DNA of 36,036 nt from Pseudomonadota bacterium (GCA_005804885.1 SYOX01000276.1:1-36036); one strand, 5' to 3'. Shown: positions 18,204 through 26,483, counted from the first letter of the stretch. Notes: generated by a model from the sequence alone, not told the origin. A program made the numbers and translations.

Positions 18204-19694
18204 ATGGCTCTGGTTACACGCAGCGCCGCCAGCGCGTGGCGCGCCCAACTCGCCGCGCTCATCCTCTCGACCTCGATGGCCTGCGCGGGCGGCTCGCCCT
18301 CGGACGGGTTCGGTGAGAGCGCTGACGAAGCCTACAGCGCAGGCCAGCGCCTGAGGTCAGCCGGCGATGTCTCGGGGGCGGCGTCGGCCTTCCGCGTCAG
18401 CATCGAGCGCAACCCTCAGTTCGTCCTGGCCGCCTACGATCTGGCCCTCGCCCTCCAGGTGCTCGGTGAGGAGGCCGAGGCGCTCGTCCAGGCCGAGAAC
18501 GTCGCGCGGCTGGATCCTCACCTCTCCGGCGGGCACGTCCTCGTGGCGCAGTTGAGCCTCTCGCTCGGCGACGCCCCCAGAGCGCTCCAGGCCGCCGACC
18601 GCGCGCTGGCCCTCGACGGCGACCTCTCCGAGGCCCGGATGCTCCGAGGCCGCGCGCTGGAGGCCGCTGGGTCCCTGGACGAGGCCAAGGCGACCTACGC
18701 CGAGCTGATCCGGCGCGACCAGGATCATCGGCAGGGTCGGCTGCGCGCAGCGGCCCTCGATCTCGCCATCGGCAATAATCGAGAGGCAATTCAAAGGCTT
18801 AGCGCCTTCGTCAGCCAGAACCCCGACGAGATCGAAGGCCACCTCCTCCTTGGACAAGCGCTGCTCTCCAGCAAGTCCTACGAAGGGGCCGTGGAGGCTT
18901 TTCAGGCGGCGACGAGGCTGGACGAGGGCTCGGGCGAGGCGCTCCTGGGCCTGGGCCGCGCCCACCTCGCCAGGGGTCAGGATCAGCTCGCGGTCATCGC
19001 GCTCCAGAAGGCGATCCGCGCCGACGACCAGCTCGCCGACGCCTACGTCGCGCTCGGCGAGGCGGAGTACAATCGGGGCTTCATGGACAAGGCGCTTGAG
19101 TACGTCCGGCAGGCCCGAGCGATCAACAGCGATCAGGTCAGCGCCTTTGTGCTGGAGGCGCAGGTGCTGGAGCGCGGCGGCGACAAGGCCGGGATGGAGA
19201 AGGCGCTTCGCAGGGCCGTCGAGATCGATCCGGCGGGGGAGATGCCCTCCCGTCAGCTCGCAGAGCGGCTGCTGGAGCAGGGCAGGGGCCAGGAGGCCGC
19301 CGCGATCATCGAGGTGCTGGCCCAGCGCGGTCGCCCCTCGGCGGAGGCGCTGACCCTCGGAGCGAAGGCCTGGAAGGCGGCAGGCCAGGGCGCCAGCGCC
19401 GTGGCGCTCTACCGCAAGGCGCACGCGCTGAGCGGCGAGAACGCCCTGCTCCGCAGCCTGCTTGAGATCGCGCTGGCGGCGCCGGAGGCCAGCGGGTTGA
19501 CCGTCGAGGTGATCGTCGAGCTGGCAGAGGCCCACTTCCAGGGCTCGCGCGAGGACGACTCCGACGCGATCCTGATGCTGGCCCGGGCGCACGCGGCGGC
19601 TGGCGCCGTCCCCAGGGCGCGCGAGATCCTCCAGGCGGCGAGCAGGCGGCTGGCAGACCCCCGGATCGAGGCGCTGCTGCGCTCGCTTCAGTAG
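18204..19694 (+). CDS. TPR-repeat lipoprotein
   Basis: The 496-residue protein begins with a signal peptide and lipobox ending at Cys27 (LAALILSTSMAC). About a dozen tetratricopeptide-like helix pairs cover residues 42-490, for example AYSAGQRLRSAGDVSGAASAF, LLGLGRAHLARGQDQLAVIAL and AYVALGEAEYNRGFMDKALEY. Such proteins usually act as assembly platforms in the envelope, as PilF or BamD relatives do, but no specific family can be named. The ATG at 18204 has a strong GGAGG six bases upstream. The gene ends 7 bp inside the convergent proline-rich gene. No enzymatic domain is visible. Confidence 0.9.
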   Translation: MALVTRSAASAWRAQLAALILSTSMACAGGSPSDGFGESADEAYSAGQRLRSAGDVSGAASAFRVSIERNPQFVLAAYDLALALQVLGEEAEALVQAENVARLDPHLSGGHVLVAQLSLSLGDAPRALQAADRALALDGDLSEARMLRGRALEAAGSLDEAKATYAELIRRDQDHRQGRLRAAALDLAIGNNREAIQRLSAFVSQNPDEIEGHLLLGQALLSSKSYEGAVEAFQAATRLDEGSGEALLGLGRAHLARGQDQLAVIALQKAIRADDQLADAYVALGEAEYNRGFMDKALEYVRQARAINSDQVSAFVLEAQVLERGGDKAGMEKALRRAVEIDPAGEMPSRQLAERLLEQGRGQEAAAIIEVLAQRGRPSAEALTLGAKAWKAAGQGASAVALYRKAHALSGENALLRSLLEIALAAPEASGLTVEVIVELAEAHFQGSREDDSDAILMLARAHAAAGAVPRAREILQAASRRLADPRIEALLRSLQ

Positions 19695-20671
19695 CTCTTG
19701 ATGACGGCGAGGATCTGGGGGCCAAAGAGGGCCAGCAGGAGCAAGGCCATAAAGAGCAGCACCATCCCCCCCGCGAAGACGAAGCCGATGATGATGTTGA
19801 GCGTCGATCGCCGCAGCGCGGCGTGCTCAAACTCGTCGGCGATGAAGACGCCGCTGCGCTCCAGGGTCTCGCGCCGCTGCGGCGGGGGCGAGGTCATGGG
19901 CGCAGGGCGCAGCGCGGCCTCGGGCGATCGCCCCGCCCGAGGGGGAGGCGGCCCGTTGAAGGGGGGCGGCCTCATGGGCGGAGGTGGCCGAGGTGGTCGA
20001 GCCTGGGCCGCCATCGGCGGGATGGGCGGCGGCGTGGGTCGCGGCGCCAGGGCGGGCGCGGCGGGGTGACGCGGAGGCGGCGTCGGGGTCGAGGGCGCTT
20101 GAGGCGTCGATATCCCGATGACGCTGCGGGGGGCCTCGTCGTTGCCCCGAAGGCCGCCTGCGACCTGGCTCCTGTCGGCGCGCGGCTTGGTGGTCGGCTC
20201 GGCTCTGCGCGTGATGATGCGGACGGGCTGTGAGATCTCGACGTTGTAGGTGGCGTCGGGCGTCGGGCGCCTGGCCTCGCCGGGGAGGGGTTGCTCCCAG
20301 GGCCGATCGGGCATGTTGGCGAAGCTCGACAGCGACAGCGGGATCGTCTCGGGGGCGCCCTCGTCGGCCAGCGGCGAGGGCGCGAAGCTCTCAGGGCCTT
20401 TATAGGGTGCGCGGACATCGCGCTTGTGGGTGGGGGTCTCGTAGTGCTCTTCGAGGTTGTAGTCGGGGGGTCGCCCTGGCCTTCGGCGCGCGGCGGCGTA
20501 ATCGATGGTCACGGACGATGAGCCGTCCGGGCTCTGGTACGTGGCGATGCCAGCCTCGGGATCGTCGTCGATCAAGACCGCCGGTTGGGTGGCCTGGTCA
20601 GAGTAATCCACTGGCCCTGCACGGGTCGCGGTGGGGTCGTCGTTGGATCGCCTGGTCACCCTCTGCGTCAC
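19688..20671 (-). CDS. Proline-rich protein with C-terminal membrane anchor, function unknown
   Basis: The open frame extends to 20887, but I chose the GTG at 20669-20671 (MTQRVTRRSNDDPTA). GGGAG sits five bases upstream, a promoter-like pair lies at 20717-20745, and the upstream translation looks non-coding. The protein is then 327 residues. Residues 1-260 are low-complexity, with an acidic start and a long Pro-rich stretch of about 70 residues (PPPRHPAAPALAPRPTPPP type). Near the end come ETLERSGVFIADEFEHAALRR and a single hydrophobic helix of about 25 residues, giving a cytosolic domain on a tail anchor. There are no catalytic motifs. It is divergent from the pseudokinase-like gene. Confidence 0.7.
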   Translation of the reverse strand: MTQRVTRRSNDDPTATRAGPVDYSDQATQPAVLIDDDPEAGIATYQSPDGSSSVTIDYAAARRRPGRPPDYNLEEHYETPTHKRDVRAPYKGPESFAPSPLADEGAPETIPLSLSSFANMPDRPWEQPLPGEARRPTPDATYNVEISQPVRIITRRAEPTTKPRADRSQVAGGLRGNDEAPRSVIGISTPQAPSTPTPPPRHPAAPALAPRPTPPPIPPMAAQARPPRPPPPMRPPPFNGPPPPRAGRSPEAALRPAPMTSPPPQRRETLERSGVFIADEFEHAALRRSTLNIIIGFVFAGGMVLLFMALLLLALFGPQILAVIKSY

Positions 20672-20716
20672 CTTCGCTCCCGGCTGCCCATCGCCGCCCG
20701 GGACCTCTCCACGCTC

Positions 20717-20745
20717 AGTGTACCGCCCGCGGCAAGCGGTGGAAA
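20717..20745 (-). promoter_or_regulatory. Possible promoter for the proline-rich gene
   Basis: On the minus strand TTTCCA, a 17-bp spacer and TACACT lie so that transcription would start about 40 nt before the chosen GTG. Each hexamer matches consensus at four of six positions, so support is modest. Confidence 0.35.
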
Positions 20746-20970
20746 GTCGATCTCTCACGGCGAGCCTCGCCGACCTCTTTCTGGACAAGGCGACGGGCCG
20801 TGTCATGGTGGCGGGTTTATTCGCCTTTGTCCTGTTCAACAGCAGGCGTGGTGTGGTACTTCCTTGGGGAAGAACTCGGTCACTCAAGGCAAGGACGTCA
20901 TTGAGGCCGAAGACTGCGGACTTCAGGACCCAGGCTGCTGGATCCGTCGTTCTGAACCTGAGGAGCGATC

Positions 20971-22407
20971 ATGGAAGATCTTTCTGGGGGCGTCCTCTCC
21001 CTCGACCACCGCTACGAAGTCAAGACCCCCAGGACCTACGACGGGGTGGCCCAGTGCTACCGTGTCCGTCAGCAACCCTTTGATCTCCCTGTGGATCTTT
21101 GGGTGATGGACGTCGCCGGACGCTTTCAGGTCCCGATCGTGGCCGCCGGCGCCATTGCGGCGAGGATCGAGGCGCTCGTGCGCCGCGCCAGCCTCCTGCG
21201 CAGCGCCAACATCCTCAGGATCCTTGATTGCGGCGAGGTCGAGGCCAACGCGCCCTTCGTCTTGACGGAGGCCGCCCAGGGCCCTTGCCTTCAGGACATC
21301 ATCCGGCACCAGGGGCGCTTGCCGCTCGACGGCACGCTCAAGGTCATCGAGGAGGTGGCGATGGCCCTGGAGGACGCGCACTCGGCGGGCTTCGGCCACC
21401 TCGCGGTGCGGACCGAGCACGTCTGGTTCGAGCAGACCCCCTCGGGGGCCTACGCCCGCCTCGGCGGCTTCGGCTGCGGCCTGCTCAAGCACGAGATCGG
21501 GTTGATCGACCCCCACGCCGATCTCGACGGCGTCTGGGTCGACCACCTCGCGCCGGAGAGCTTTGACACCGAGGAGGTCCGGCGCTGGCGCCAGTCCCTG
21601 ACCGGCCCCTTCAGGCCGGGCTTCGACGGCGAGTGGGCCGAGCAGACCACCGCCAGAGAGCAGGTCCTGCCCTCGCCCGAGCCCCTCGATCCCGTCGCCT
21701 TCGACGTCTTTGGGCTCGCCGTGATGTGCTACCGCAGCTTGACCGGCGAGCACCCCTACATCAAGGACCCCTCGGTGTCCATCGCGGATCAGCTCAAGGC
21801 GCTGGCCTCCAGCCCGCTGACGCCGCCCTCCGATTATGGCGTTGAGCTGCCCCCCGGCGTCTGGAAGGTGCTCAAGGGCGGGCTCGCCCGGGATCCGGGC
21901 GCGAGGCCCTCGAGCGCGCTGGCCTTCGCGCAGGCCCTCAACGAGGCGGCCGAAGTCAAGGAGGCCCCCTCGGTCGCGTTCGCCGCCCCGGAGGCCGACG
22001 GCGAGGGGCCGACGGTCCTGGGGTCCGAGCTGGATCTGGAGGTGCCCGAGATCGTGCCCGTCGATGTGGACTGGGGCGACAGCCGAGGGCCCTTCGAGGC
22101 GCTCATGGAGCACCGCGCCGCGCGCATCCTCGTGGCCGCCATCACGCTCCTGCTCTTGACCAACCTGGCCACCCTCGTGATGCTGGGCGCCCAACAGAGC
22201 CCTACGGTCGCCCTGAGCTCCGGCGAGACGGGGGTCTGGAGCAGCCTCGGCCCCGAGGGCGCCCGTCAACCTCTCGACGGCCCGCCGTCGCTGAGCGCGG
22301 AGCAGCCCGCCCACTTCGTCCTGGACACCCCGGGCCTCGACACCATCGAGATCAAGTGGTCGCCCGAGGGCGAGGGGCTGCGCATCTCGACCGCCCCCGA
22401 TCTTTGA
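20971..22407 (+). CDS. Pseudokinase-like membrane protein (Ser/Thr kinase fold lacking catalytic residues)
   Basis: The 478-residue protein shows a Hanks-kinase pattern over about 14-325: RSANILRILDCGE (start of the N-lobe core), APFVLTEAAQGPCLQDII (hinge), HLAPESF (APE motif, 194-196) and DVFGLAVMCYRSLTGEHPY (helix F, 245-263). Catalytic positions are changed. The beta-3 lysine aligns with Trp44. The HRDLKPxN loop reads HLAVRTEHV, with the catalytic Asp as Ala145. DFG reads GFG (Gly166), and the Gly-rich loop is absent. It is therefore probably a pseudokinase. A transmembrane helix lies at about 385-406, followed by a 70-residue external tail. The ATG at 20971 has GAGGAG five bases upstream. 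Confidence 0.85.
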   Translation: MEDLSGGVLSLDHRYEVKTPRTYDGVAQCYRVRQQPFDLPVDLWVMDVAGRFQVPIVAAGAIAARIEALVRRASLLRSANILRILDCGEVEANAPFVLTEAAQGPCLQDIIRHQGRLPLDGTLKVIEEVAMALEDAHSAGFGHLAVRTEHVWFEQTPSGAYARLGGFGCGLLKHEIGLIDPHADLDGVWVDHLAPESFDTEEVRRWRQSLTGPFRPGFDGEWAEQTTAREQVLPSPEPLDPVAFDVFGLAVMCYRSLTGEHPYIKDPSVSIADQLKALASSPLTPPSDYGVELPPGVWKVLKGGLARDPGARPSSALAFAQALNEAAEVKEAPSVAFAAPEADGEGPTVLGSELDLEVPEIVPVDVDWGDSRGPFEALMEHRAARILVAAITLLLLTNLATLVMLGAQQSPTVALSSGETGVWSSLGPEGARQPLDGPPSLSAEQPAHFVLDTPGLDTIEIKWSPEGEGLRISTAPDL

Positions 22408-22471
22408 CTGAGGCGGCGGGCCGGGTGTAGATGGACGCTGGGCGATGTCCTCCTGAACCGGACACACGAAC

Positions 22472-23539
22472 ATGGCGTCGAGCACCCCTCCTGAGGCCCC
22501 TGCGCGCTCCCCCGTCAAGCTGGCCATCAACATCACCGTCGGGATCGCCTTCAGCGCCTTCTTCGTCTGGCTGGTCGTCCGAGGGGTCGACTGGTCTCGC
22601 TTCAGGGCCGAGCTCTCCACCATGGAGCCCGCCTTCCTGGCGGCCTACTTTGGCCTGTTGAGCGTGGCCCATTGGCTCAGGCTGGTGCGCTGGGGCGTGA
22701 CGATCCGGGCGCTGGCGCCGGTGGCGTGGCCCCGGATCCTGGCCGTGGGCGCGGTGGGGATGATGGCCATCTTCGCCCTGCCTGCGCGCCTCGGTGAGCT
22801 GGCCCGGCCGCTGCTCATCAGCGAGGATCCGCGCGTCAACTTCGGGTCGGCCACCGCCACCGTCATCGTCGAGCGCATCCTCGATGGCCTGAGCATGAGC
22901 GCGATCCTCTTCGTGACGGTCCTGCTCCTGGACGCCAACCAGGTCCCGCGCGAATTCCTCGTCAGCGGCTACGTCGCCGCCGGGGTCTTCGGCAGCGCCT
23001 CGGTGGGCCTCTTCCTCGCCGCGATCTCCTTCCGGTGGCTCAGGTCGCCCCTGGACAGCCTGCTCGGGCGCTTCTCACGGCCGCTGGCCGACAAGGTCAT
23101 CGGGCTCATCGGCGGCTTCTTCGACGCCCTGAGGCTGATCAGCGCCCCCCGCGTGGCGCTGACCTACCTGGTGATGACCCTCGCCATCTGGTCGCTCTCC
23201 GGCGTCGGCATCTGGGTCCTCTTCCAGGCCTTCCCCGGCTCGACCGGCGACCTGCCCCTGATCGCGGCCTACACGACCCTGAGCGTGATCGTCGTCGGCA
23301 TCATGATCCCCGCAGGACCCGGGACCGTCGGCGTCTTTCACTGGGCCGTCGTCTTCGCCCTGGGCATGTTCGCCGTCGACGAGTCCGCCGGCCTGCTCTT
23401 CGCCACGACCATCCACCTGCTCATCGCCTTGATCAACTTCGTATGGGGCGTCATCGGCGGCCTCGCCGGCCGCATCAGCGTCGCCGACGCCCTCAAGCGC
23501 CCGCCGCCACAGGCCGCGCCCCATTCACAAGGAGCCTGA
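22472..23539 (+). CDS. Lysylphosphatidylglycerol synthase TM-region family flippase-like protein
   Basis: The 355-residue protein has about eight membrane helices and the family hallmarks PARLGELARPLLI (104-116) and ATVIVERILDGL (129-140). A late glycine/proline-rich segment, GIMIPAGPGTVGVFHW, is also typical. The family covers the membrane half of MprF (a lipid flippase) and the UPF0104/AglD-like proteins; the C-terminal aminoacyl-transfer domain of MprF is absent. A role in moving a lipid or lipid-linked sugar is possible but unproven. The start at 22472 follows the pseudokinase by 64 bp and has a weak ribosome site. The next gene begins 1 bp after its stop, so the two are cotranscribed. 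Confidence 0.85.
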   Translation: MASSTPPEAPARSPVKLAINITVGIAFSAFFVWLVVRGVDWSRFRAELSTMEPAFLAAYFGLLSVAHWLRLVRWGVTIRALAPVAWPRILAVGAVGMMAIFALPARLGELARPLLISEDPRVNFGSATATVIVERILDGLSMSAILFVTVLLLDANQVPREFLVSGYVAAGVFGSASVGLFLAAISFRWLRSPLDSLLGRFSRPLADKVIGLIGGFFDALRLISAPRVALTYLVMTLAIWSLSGVGIWVLFQAFPGSTGDLPLIAAYTTLSVIVVGIMIPAGPGTVGVFHWAVVFALGMFAVDESAGLLFATTIHLLIALINFVWGVIGGLAGRISVADALKRPPPQAAPHSQGA

Positions 23540-23540
23540 G

Positions 23541-25307
23541 ATGACCACACCGCGAGACACCAGGACCGAGGCCTCTCCAGGTCAGGGCCAACCCCTCGTT
23601 CGCCCCCCGGCGACCTCGCCGGCCCGCCTGGGGCTGATGATCGCCCTCCTGATGGCGATCGCCACCGGGTGCGCGCTGTGCGAGCGCGGCGAGGCCCCGC
23701 CGGGAGCCGCTGCGACCGTCGAGCTGGCCCAGCTCGTCCCCAACGACGTCGACGCGGCCTTCTTCACCGCCGACTGGAAGAACCTGCGCGACGGCGCCGC
23801 CATCCTCCAGCGCCAGTTCGGCACCCAGATGCCCATCGCGCAGTCCCTCGACCAGCTCAAGCAGCGCTTCGGCGTGGACCTGCGCGACATCCCCGGCCTC
23901 AAGGCCAAGGGCGTCCGCACCGGAGGCGGCCTCGCCGTCACCTACACCAAGGACAACGTCGTCCTGCTGATCCCCATCGAGGCCGAAAAAGTCTTTGAGG
24001 ACTTCGCCCTTGCGCTGGGCAAGGAGCGCCTCGGCGCCGCCGATCAGCCGATCACGAAGCAGATCGACGGGCACACCCTCAAGTTCCTGGTCAAGAAGCC
24101 CGCCGATGGACAGGCCCCGGCCACCATCATCACCCCCGACGCGCTCGTGCTGGCCTGGACCATCCGCGACGGCACCGCCATCGTCTTCCCAGGCAAGGAT
24201 CTGGCCCAGAACACCGCAGACGCCGAGATATCCCTGACCCGCCACCTCAAGCTCAAGCCCGAAGCCTCGCTCTCCAAGCTCCCCGACTTCGACGGCCTCC
24301 AAAAGGAGCTGTCCGCCAGCCACCCCATCTTCGGCTTCGTCAACCTGCCGGCCTCGTTGGCCGCCCGCGCCGGGAGTCTCGGCGAGTTCACCCACAGCAA
24401 GGCCCAGGCGGACGAGATGAAGACGATCTCCGCCGAGGTCGGATGGGTCGGCGTCGGCCTCAAGATCGAGGACGCCGGCCTGAACCTCCACGTCCAGGTC
24501 CTGGCCCGCGGCAACGTCAAGAAGCGCATCGACGAGGGCACCGAGGCCCTGGGCGCCTCCGCAGCGCTCGCGCCGACGCTCGACGGCGCCCCGGCGCTGG
24601 CCCTCAAGACCTCCTTCCACCCCCAGAAGGGCATCGCGGAGCTCCGCAAGCTGCTCGGCGACGACGCGGTCATGCTCGACGAGTCGCTCGCCCTGCTCAA
24701 GCGCCAGTTCCAGGTCGACGTCGAGGCGCAGGTGCTCCCCGCGCTGGACGGGAACCTCGTCTGGGCCGTCTACGAGGCACCTCCGACCCTCCTCCAGCGC
24801 CCCGACCTGTCCATGCTCATGACCACCTCCAGGACGACCTTCTCGCTCGGGCTTCGCGACCGCGGCGCCATCATCAAGGCCTTCGACAGCGTCGCCCAGG
24901 GCGCCTCCGCCTTCGTCAAGCGCTCTGAGCAGGGCGGCGTCGTCCTCTACGCCTTCCAGGGCGACGCGCCTCTGGCGACCCTGGCCGTCGGGGACAAGGT
25001 CGCGCTCGTGGCCAGCGCCAAGATCTCCGCCGAGGACGCCGTCCGGCTCGCCAGCGCCAAGGGCAAGGGCCCGCAGGGCGCCCTGGCACACCCCCAGGTC
25101 AAGGCCGTGGCCGACAACAACCGCGCCACGGGCATCCTGCTCGATCCAGCCCAACTCCAGAAGATCGTCGGCATCGAACAGGCCGCCTCTCCCTTCGCGG
25201 GGCTCGATCGCGTGCTCATCAGCGCCATGCCCGAGCCGAGGGGCGCCGTCCTCGACCTCACGGTGGGCTTCGTGCCCATCCCCAAGGAGAAAGCCGCCCC
25301 TCAATGA
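23541..25307 (+). CDS. Large lipoprotein, function unknown
   Basis: The 588-residue protein has a signal region after a 28-residue polar leader and a clear lipobox ending at Cys44 (LMIALLMAIATGC). The rest is a soluble alpha/beta protein with repeated phrases such as LDQLKQRFGVDLRDIPGLK (about 110) and LALLKRQFQVDVEAQVLPALDG (about 390), suggesting two related halves. It resembles DUF3352-type proteins of unknown role in overall layout; I cannot confirm that by eye. The ATG at 23541 has AAGGAG seven bases upstream and follows the LPG-TM gene with one base between. The tight coupling suggests the two act together in the envelope. Confidence 0.8.
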   Translation: MTTPRDTRTEASPGQGQPLVRPPATSPARLGLMIALLMAIATGCALCERGEAPPGAAATVELAQLVPNDVDAAFFTADWKNLRDGAAILQRQFGTQMPIAQSLDQLKQRFGVDLRDIPGLKAKGVRTGGGLAVTYTKDNVVLLIPIEAEKVFEDFALALGKERLGAADQPITKQIDGHTLKFLVKKPADGQAPATIITPDALVLAWTIRDGTAIVFPGKDLAQNTADAEISLTRHLKLKPEASLSKLPDFDGLQKELSASHPIFGFVNLPASLAARAGSLGEFTHSKAQADEMKTISAEVGWVGVGLKIEDAGLNLHVQVLARGNVKKRIDEGTEALGASAALAPTLDGAPALALKTSFHPQKGIAELRKLLGDDAVMLDESLALLKRQFQVDVEAQVLPALDGNLVWAVYEAPPTLLQRPDLSMLMTTSRTTFSLGLRDRGAIIKAFDSVAQGASAFVKRSEQGGVVLYAFQGDAPLATLAVGDKVALVASAKISAEDAVRLASAKGKGPQGALAHPQVKAVADNNRATGILLDPAQLQKIVGIEQAASPFAGLDRVLISAMPEPRGAVLDLTVGFVPIPKEKAAPQ

Positions 25308-25417
25308 AGTTTTTCGGCCCCGCGTGAAATCTTTTTGAAGATCCTCGGCGAGGTGCCGTCAACACACCCCGAAGCCGATGGCTCGCGGGAAGTCACCCGC
25401 AGCGTTGGAGAGGGACC

Positions 25418-25744
25418 ATGCGATCAATTCAGAGAGAAACGAGGCAGACCATCGGTGCGCGGCTTCTTGCCAGCCTCGCCGCGATGTCGATGATCTTCGC
25501 CGTCATGGCCTACGCCTTTGCAGGCGGGCTCGCCCCCGTGGTCGTCGAGACTTCACCCGAGGGCGCGCAGGTGCTCATCGGCGGTCAGGTCGTCGGGACC
25601 ACCCCGGCCACCCTTGAGCTGCCGGCCGACACCAAGGTTCGCATCCAGATCGAAAAGAAGGGCTACCAGACCCGCACCATCTCGGTGACGCCCTCCGAGG
25701 GGAAGACCAAGCGCGTCAAGGTCACCCTCAAAAAGGACGAGTAG
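25418..25744 (+). CDS. Small PEGA-domain protein with N-terminal anchor or signal
   Basis: The 108-residue protein has an N-terminal hydrophobic segment (about 13-36; SLAAMSMIFAVMAYAFA) followed by one PEGA domain at about 42-105: VVVETSPEGAQVLIGGQVVG, TTPATLELPADTKVRIQIEK, KGYQTRTISVTPSEG. PEGA domains are found in bacterial surface proteins and often follow kinases. Here it is separated from the pseudokinase-like gene by two genes. The ATG at 25418 has GGAGAGGG five bases upstream. A small hairpin, GCGGG-AAGTCA-CCCGC, lies just before the ribosome site. The gene ends in a strong terminator. Confidence 0.88.
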   Translation: MRSIQRETRQTIGARLLASLAAMSMIFAVMAYAFAGGLAPVVVETSPEGAQVLIGGQVVGTTPATLELPADTKVRIQIEKKGYQTRTISVTPSEGKTKRVKVTLKKDE

Positions 25745-25777
25745 CCCGCCCAGAACCCTCAAGGCTCTGGCCCCGTC

Positions 25778-25840
25778 GCCGAGCGCTCCTGTCGATGCCA
25801 CCCATTCTGGCCGACGGAGGCGCTCGGCCTTCTCTTTTTC
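25778..25840 (+). terminator. Strong rho-independent terminator after the PEGA gene
   Basis: GCCGAGCGCTCC at 25778-25789 pairs with GGAGGCGCTCGGC at 25816-25828, with one bulged G, around a 26-nt loop. TTCTCTTTTTCTT follows. It lies 33 bp after the stop codon and probably ends the transcript. Confidence 0.8.
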
Positions 25841-25902
25841 TTGCCCTCGCCTGCTCGCGCGACTCCACCTGAAAGAGCCAAGAAATAAGCAACCCGGCGC
25901 TG

Positions 25903-26065
25903 CTGCCCAGGGGTTGTTCCGCCTCCGTTGGAAGCGGCCCACCAGGCCCGAGGTTGACCAACCTCGGGGCGCCGGGATGCCGGTAGCGTATGGGACCCAC
26001 CTGAAGACAGTCGATGAACCCTCCAGACTCCTGTCGGTGTGCCCGGCAGGATCAACCTGGGCCAG
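25903..26065 (+). ncRNA. Structured RNA candidate, possibly 6S-like
   Basis: The ends pair: CTGCCCAGG (25903-25911) with CCTGGG-C-CAG (26056-26065), and TTG-T-TCC (25914-25920) with GGA-T-CAA (26049-26055). This closing helix has two bulges and one mismatch. Inside are a strong hairpin GCCCGAGGTT-GACC-AACCTCGGG (25946-25968) and GCCGGG (25971-25976) pairing with CCCGGC (26042-26047). Length (about 165 nt) and a closing helix with GUUGUUCC near the 5' side recall 6S RNA, but the interior looks multibranched rather than a clean single bubble. The strand is uncertain, and no promoter was identified. It could be another regulatory RNA. Confidence 0.35.
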
Positions 26066-26113
26066 AGGAGCATTCCGGCGAAGGGGTGACTGCGACCAGA
26101 TCTTGAGGGGTCT

Positions 26114-26168
26114 TCAGAGGGACGCCACCTCACGGGTCATGGTTTTGAAAGACACGTTATCACCTCCT
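26114..26168 (-). other. Perfect Shine-Dalgarno followed by a 13-codon ORF
   Basis: On the minus strand AAGGAGGTGAT, an exact complement of the 16S tail, precedes GTG at 26153-26155 with seven bases between. The ORF reads MSFKTMTREVASL and stops with TGA at 26114-26116. Just upstream a second short frame (about 16 codons, ending KRR) stops within the same ribosome site. It could be a leader peptide, a tiny protein or chance. Confidence 0.25.
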
Positions 26169-26274
26169 TTTAGTCTCGACGATGGCGTTTCGGTGACCTC
26201 CCACAATCACCTCACCCTTAAAGGCGTCGTTCCTATGAGGGTGTTGCGTGCCTGAATTCCTCCTCCCTGCGGGG

Positions 26275-26293
26275 TCTGTGAGCCTGTCACAGA
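26275..26293. promoter_or_regulatory. Perfect inverted repeat TCTGTGA-N5-TCACAGA
   Basis: Seven-base arms separated by GCCTG form a perfect dyad. The core TGTGA-N5-TCACA resembles a CRP-type site, but the spacer is five rather than six bases. It may be a regulator-binding site or a small RNA hairpin. Confidence 0.35.
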
Positions 26294-26483
26294 TGGGTCG
26301 AAGGGCAGAGGCGGGTTTTTACAATGACCCGGGCACTTCACAGGCTGTGTGGGCCTGCGAGGTGAACAGAGGCGGTATGGGAGAAGGCCACCCTGGGCCG
26401 CCGCTGCGCTCACCGCAACAGAGCTTGGGCATCATCAAGGGGATGACAATCCCGTTTTTCAACTCTGATCCTGCGCGGAAGGG

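Larger units (their letters stand above)
25841..26483. other. 640-bp region without a conventional gene
   Basis: This stretch lies between the PEGA terminator and the GT22 gene and has noticeably lower GC than its neighbours. No protein-length ORF reads convincingly on either strand. It holds a structured RNA candidate (25903-26065), a minus-strand Shine-Dalgarno with tiny ORFs (26114-26217), a perfect 7-bp inverted repeat (26275-26293) and a stem candidate near 26338-26364. The TACAAT at about 26320 looks like a -10 box but lacks a good -35. Confidence 0.6.

Noticed and set aside
20672..20887. Upstream extension of the proline-rich gene to 20887
   Set aside because: The extra 72 residues are Arg-rich and lack a ribosome site, and a promoter-like pair lies inside them; the GTG at 20671 has a good ribosome site.
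26041..26055. Minus-strand GGTTGATCCTGCCGG, identical to the 5' end of archaeal 16S rRNA, and plus-strand ATCACCTCCTTT at 26159, like a bacterial 16S 3' end
   Set aside because: The two lie on opposite strands about 100 bp apart and the flanking sequence does not match rRNA, so no rRNA gene or fragment is present.
26275..26293. CRP/FNR-type binding site
   Set aside because: The spacer is five bases instead of six and no activatable gene start lies at the right distance; kept only as an inverted repeat.
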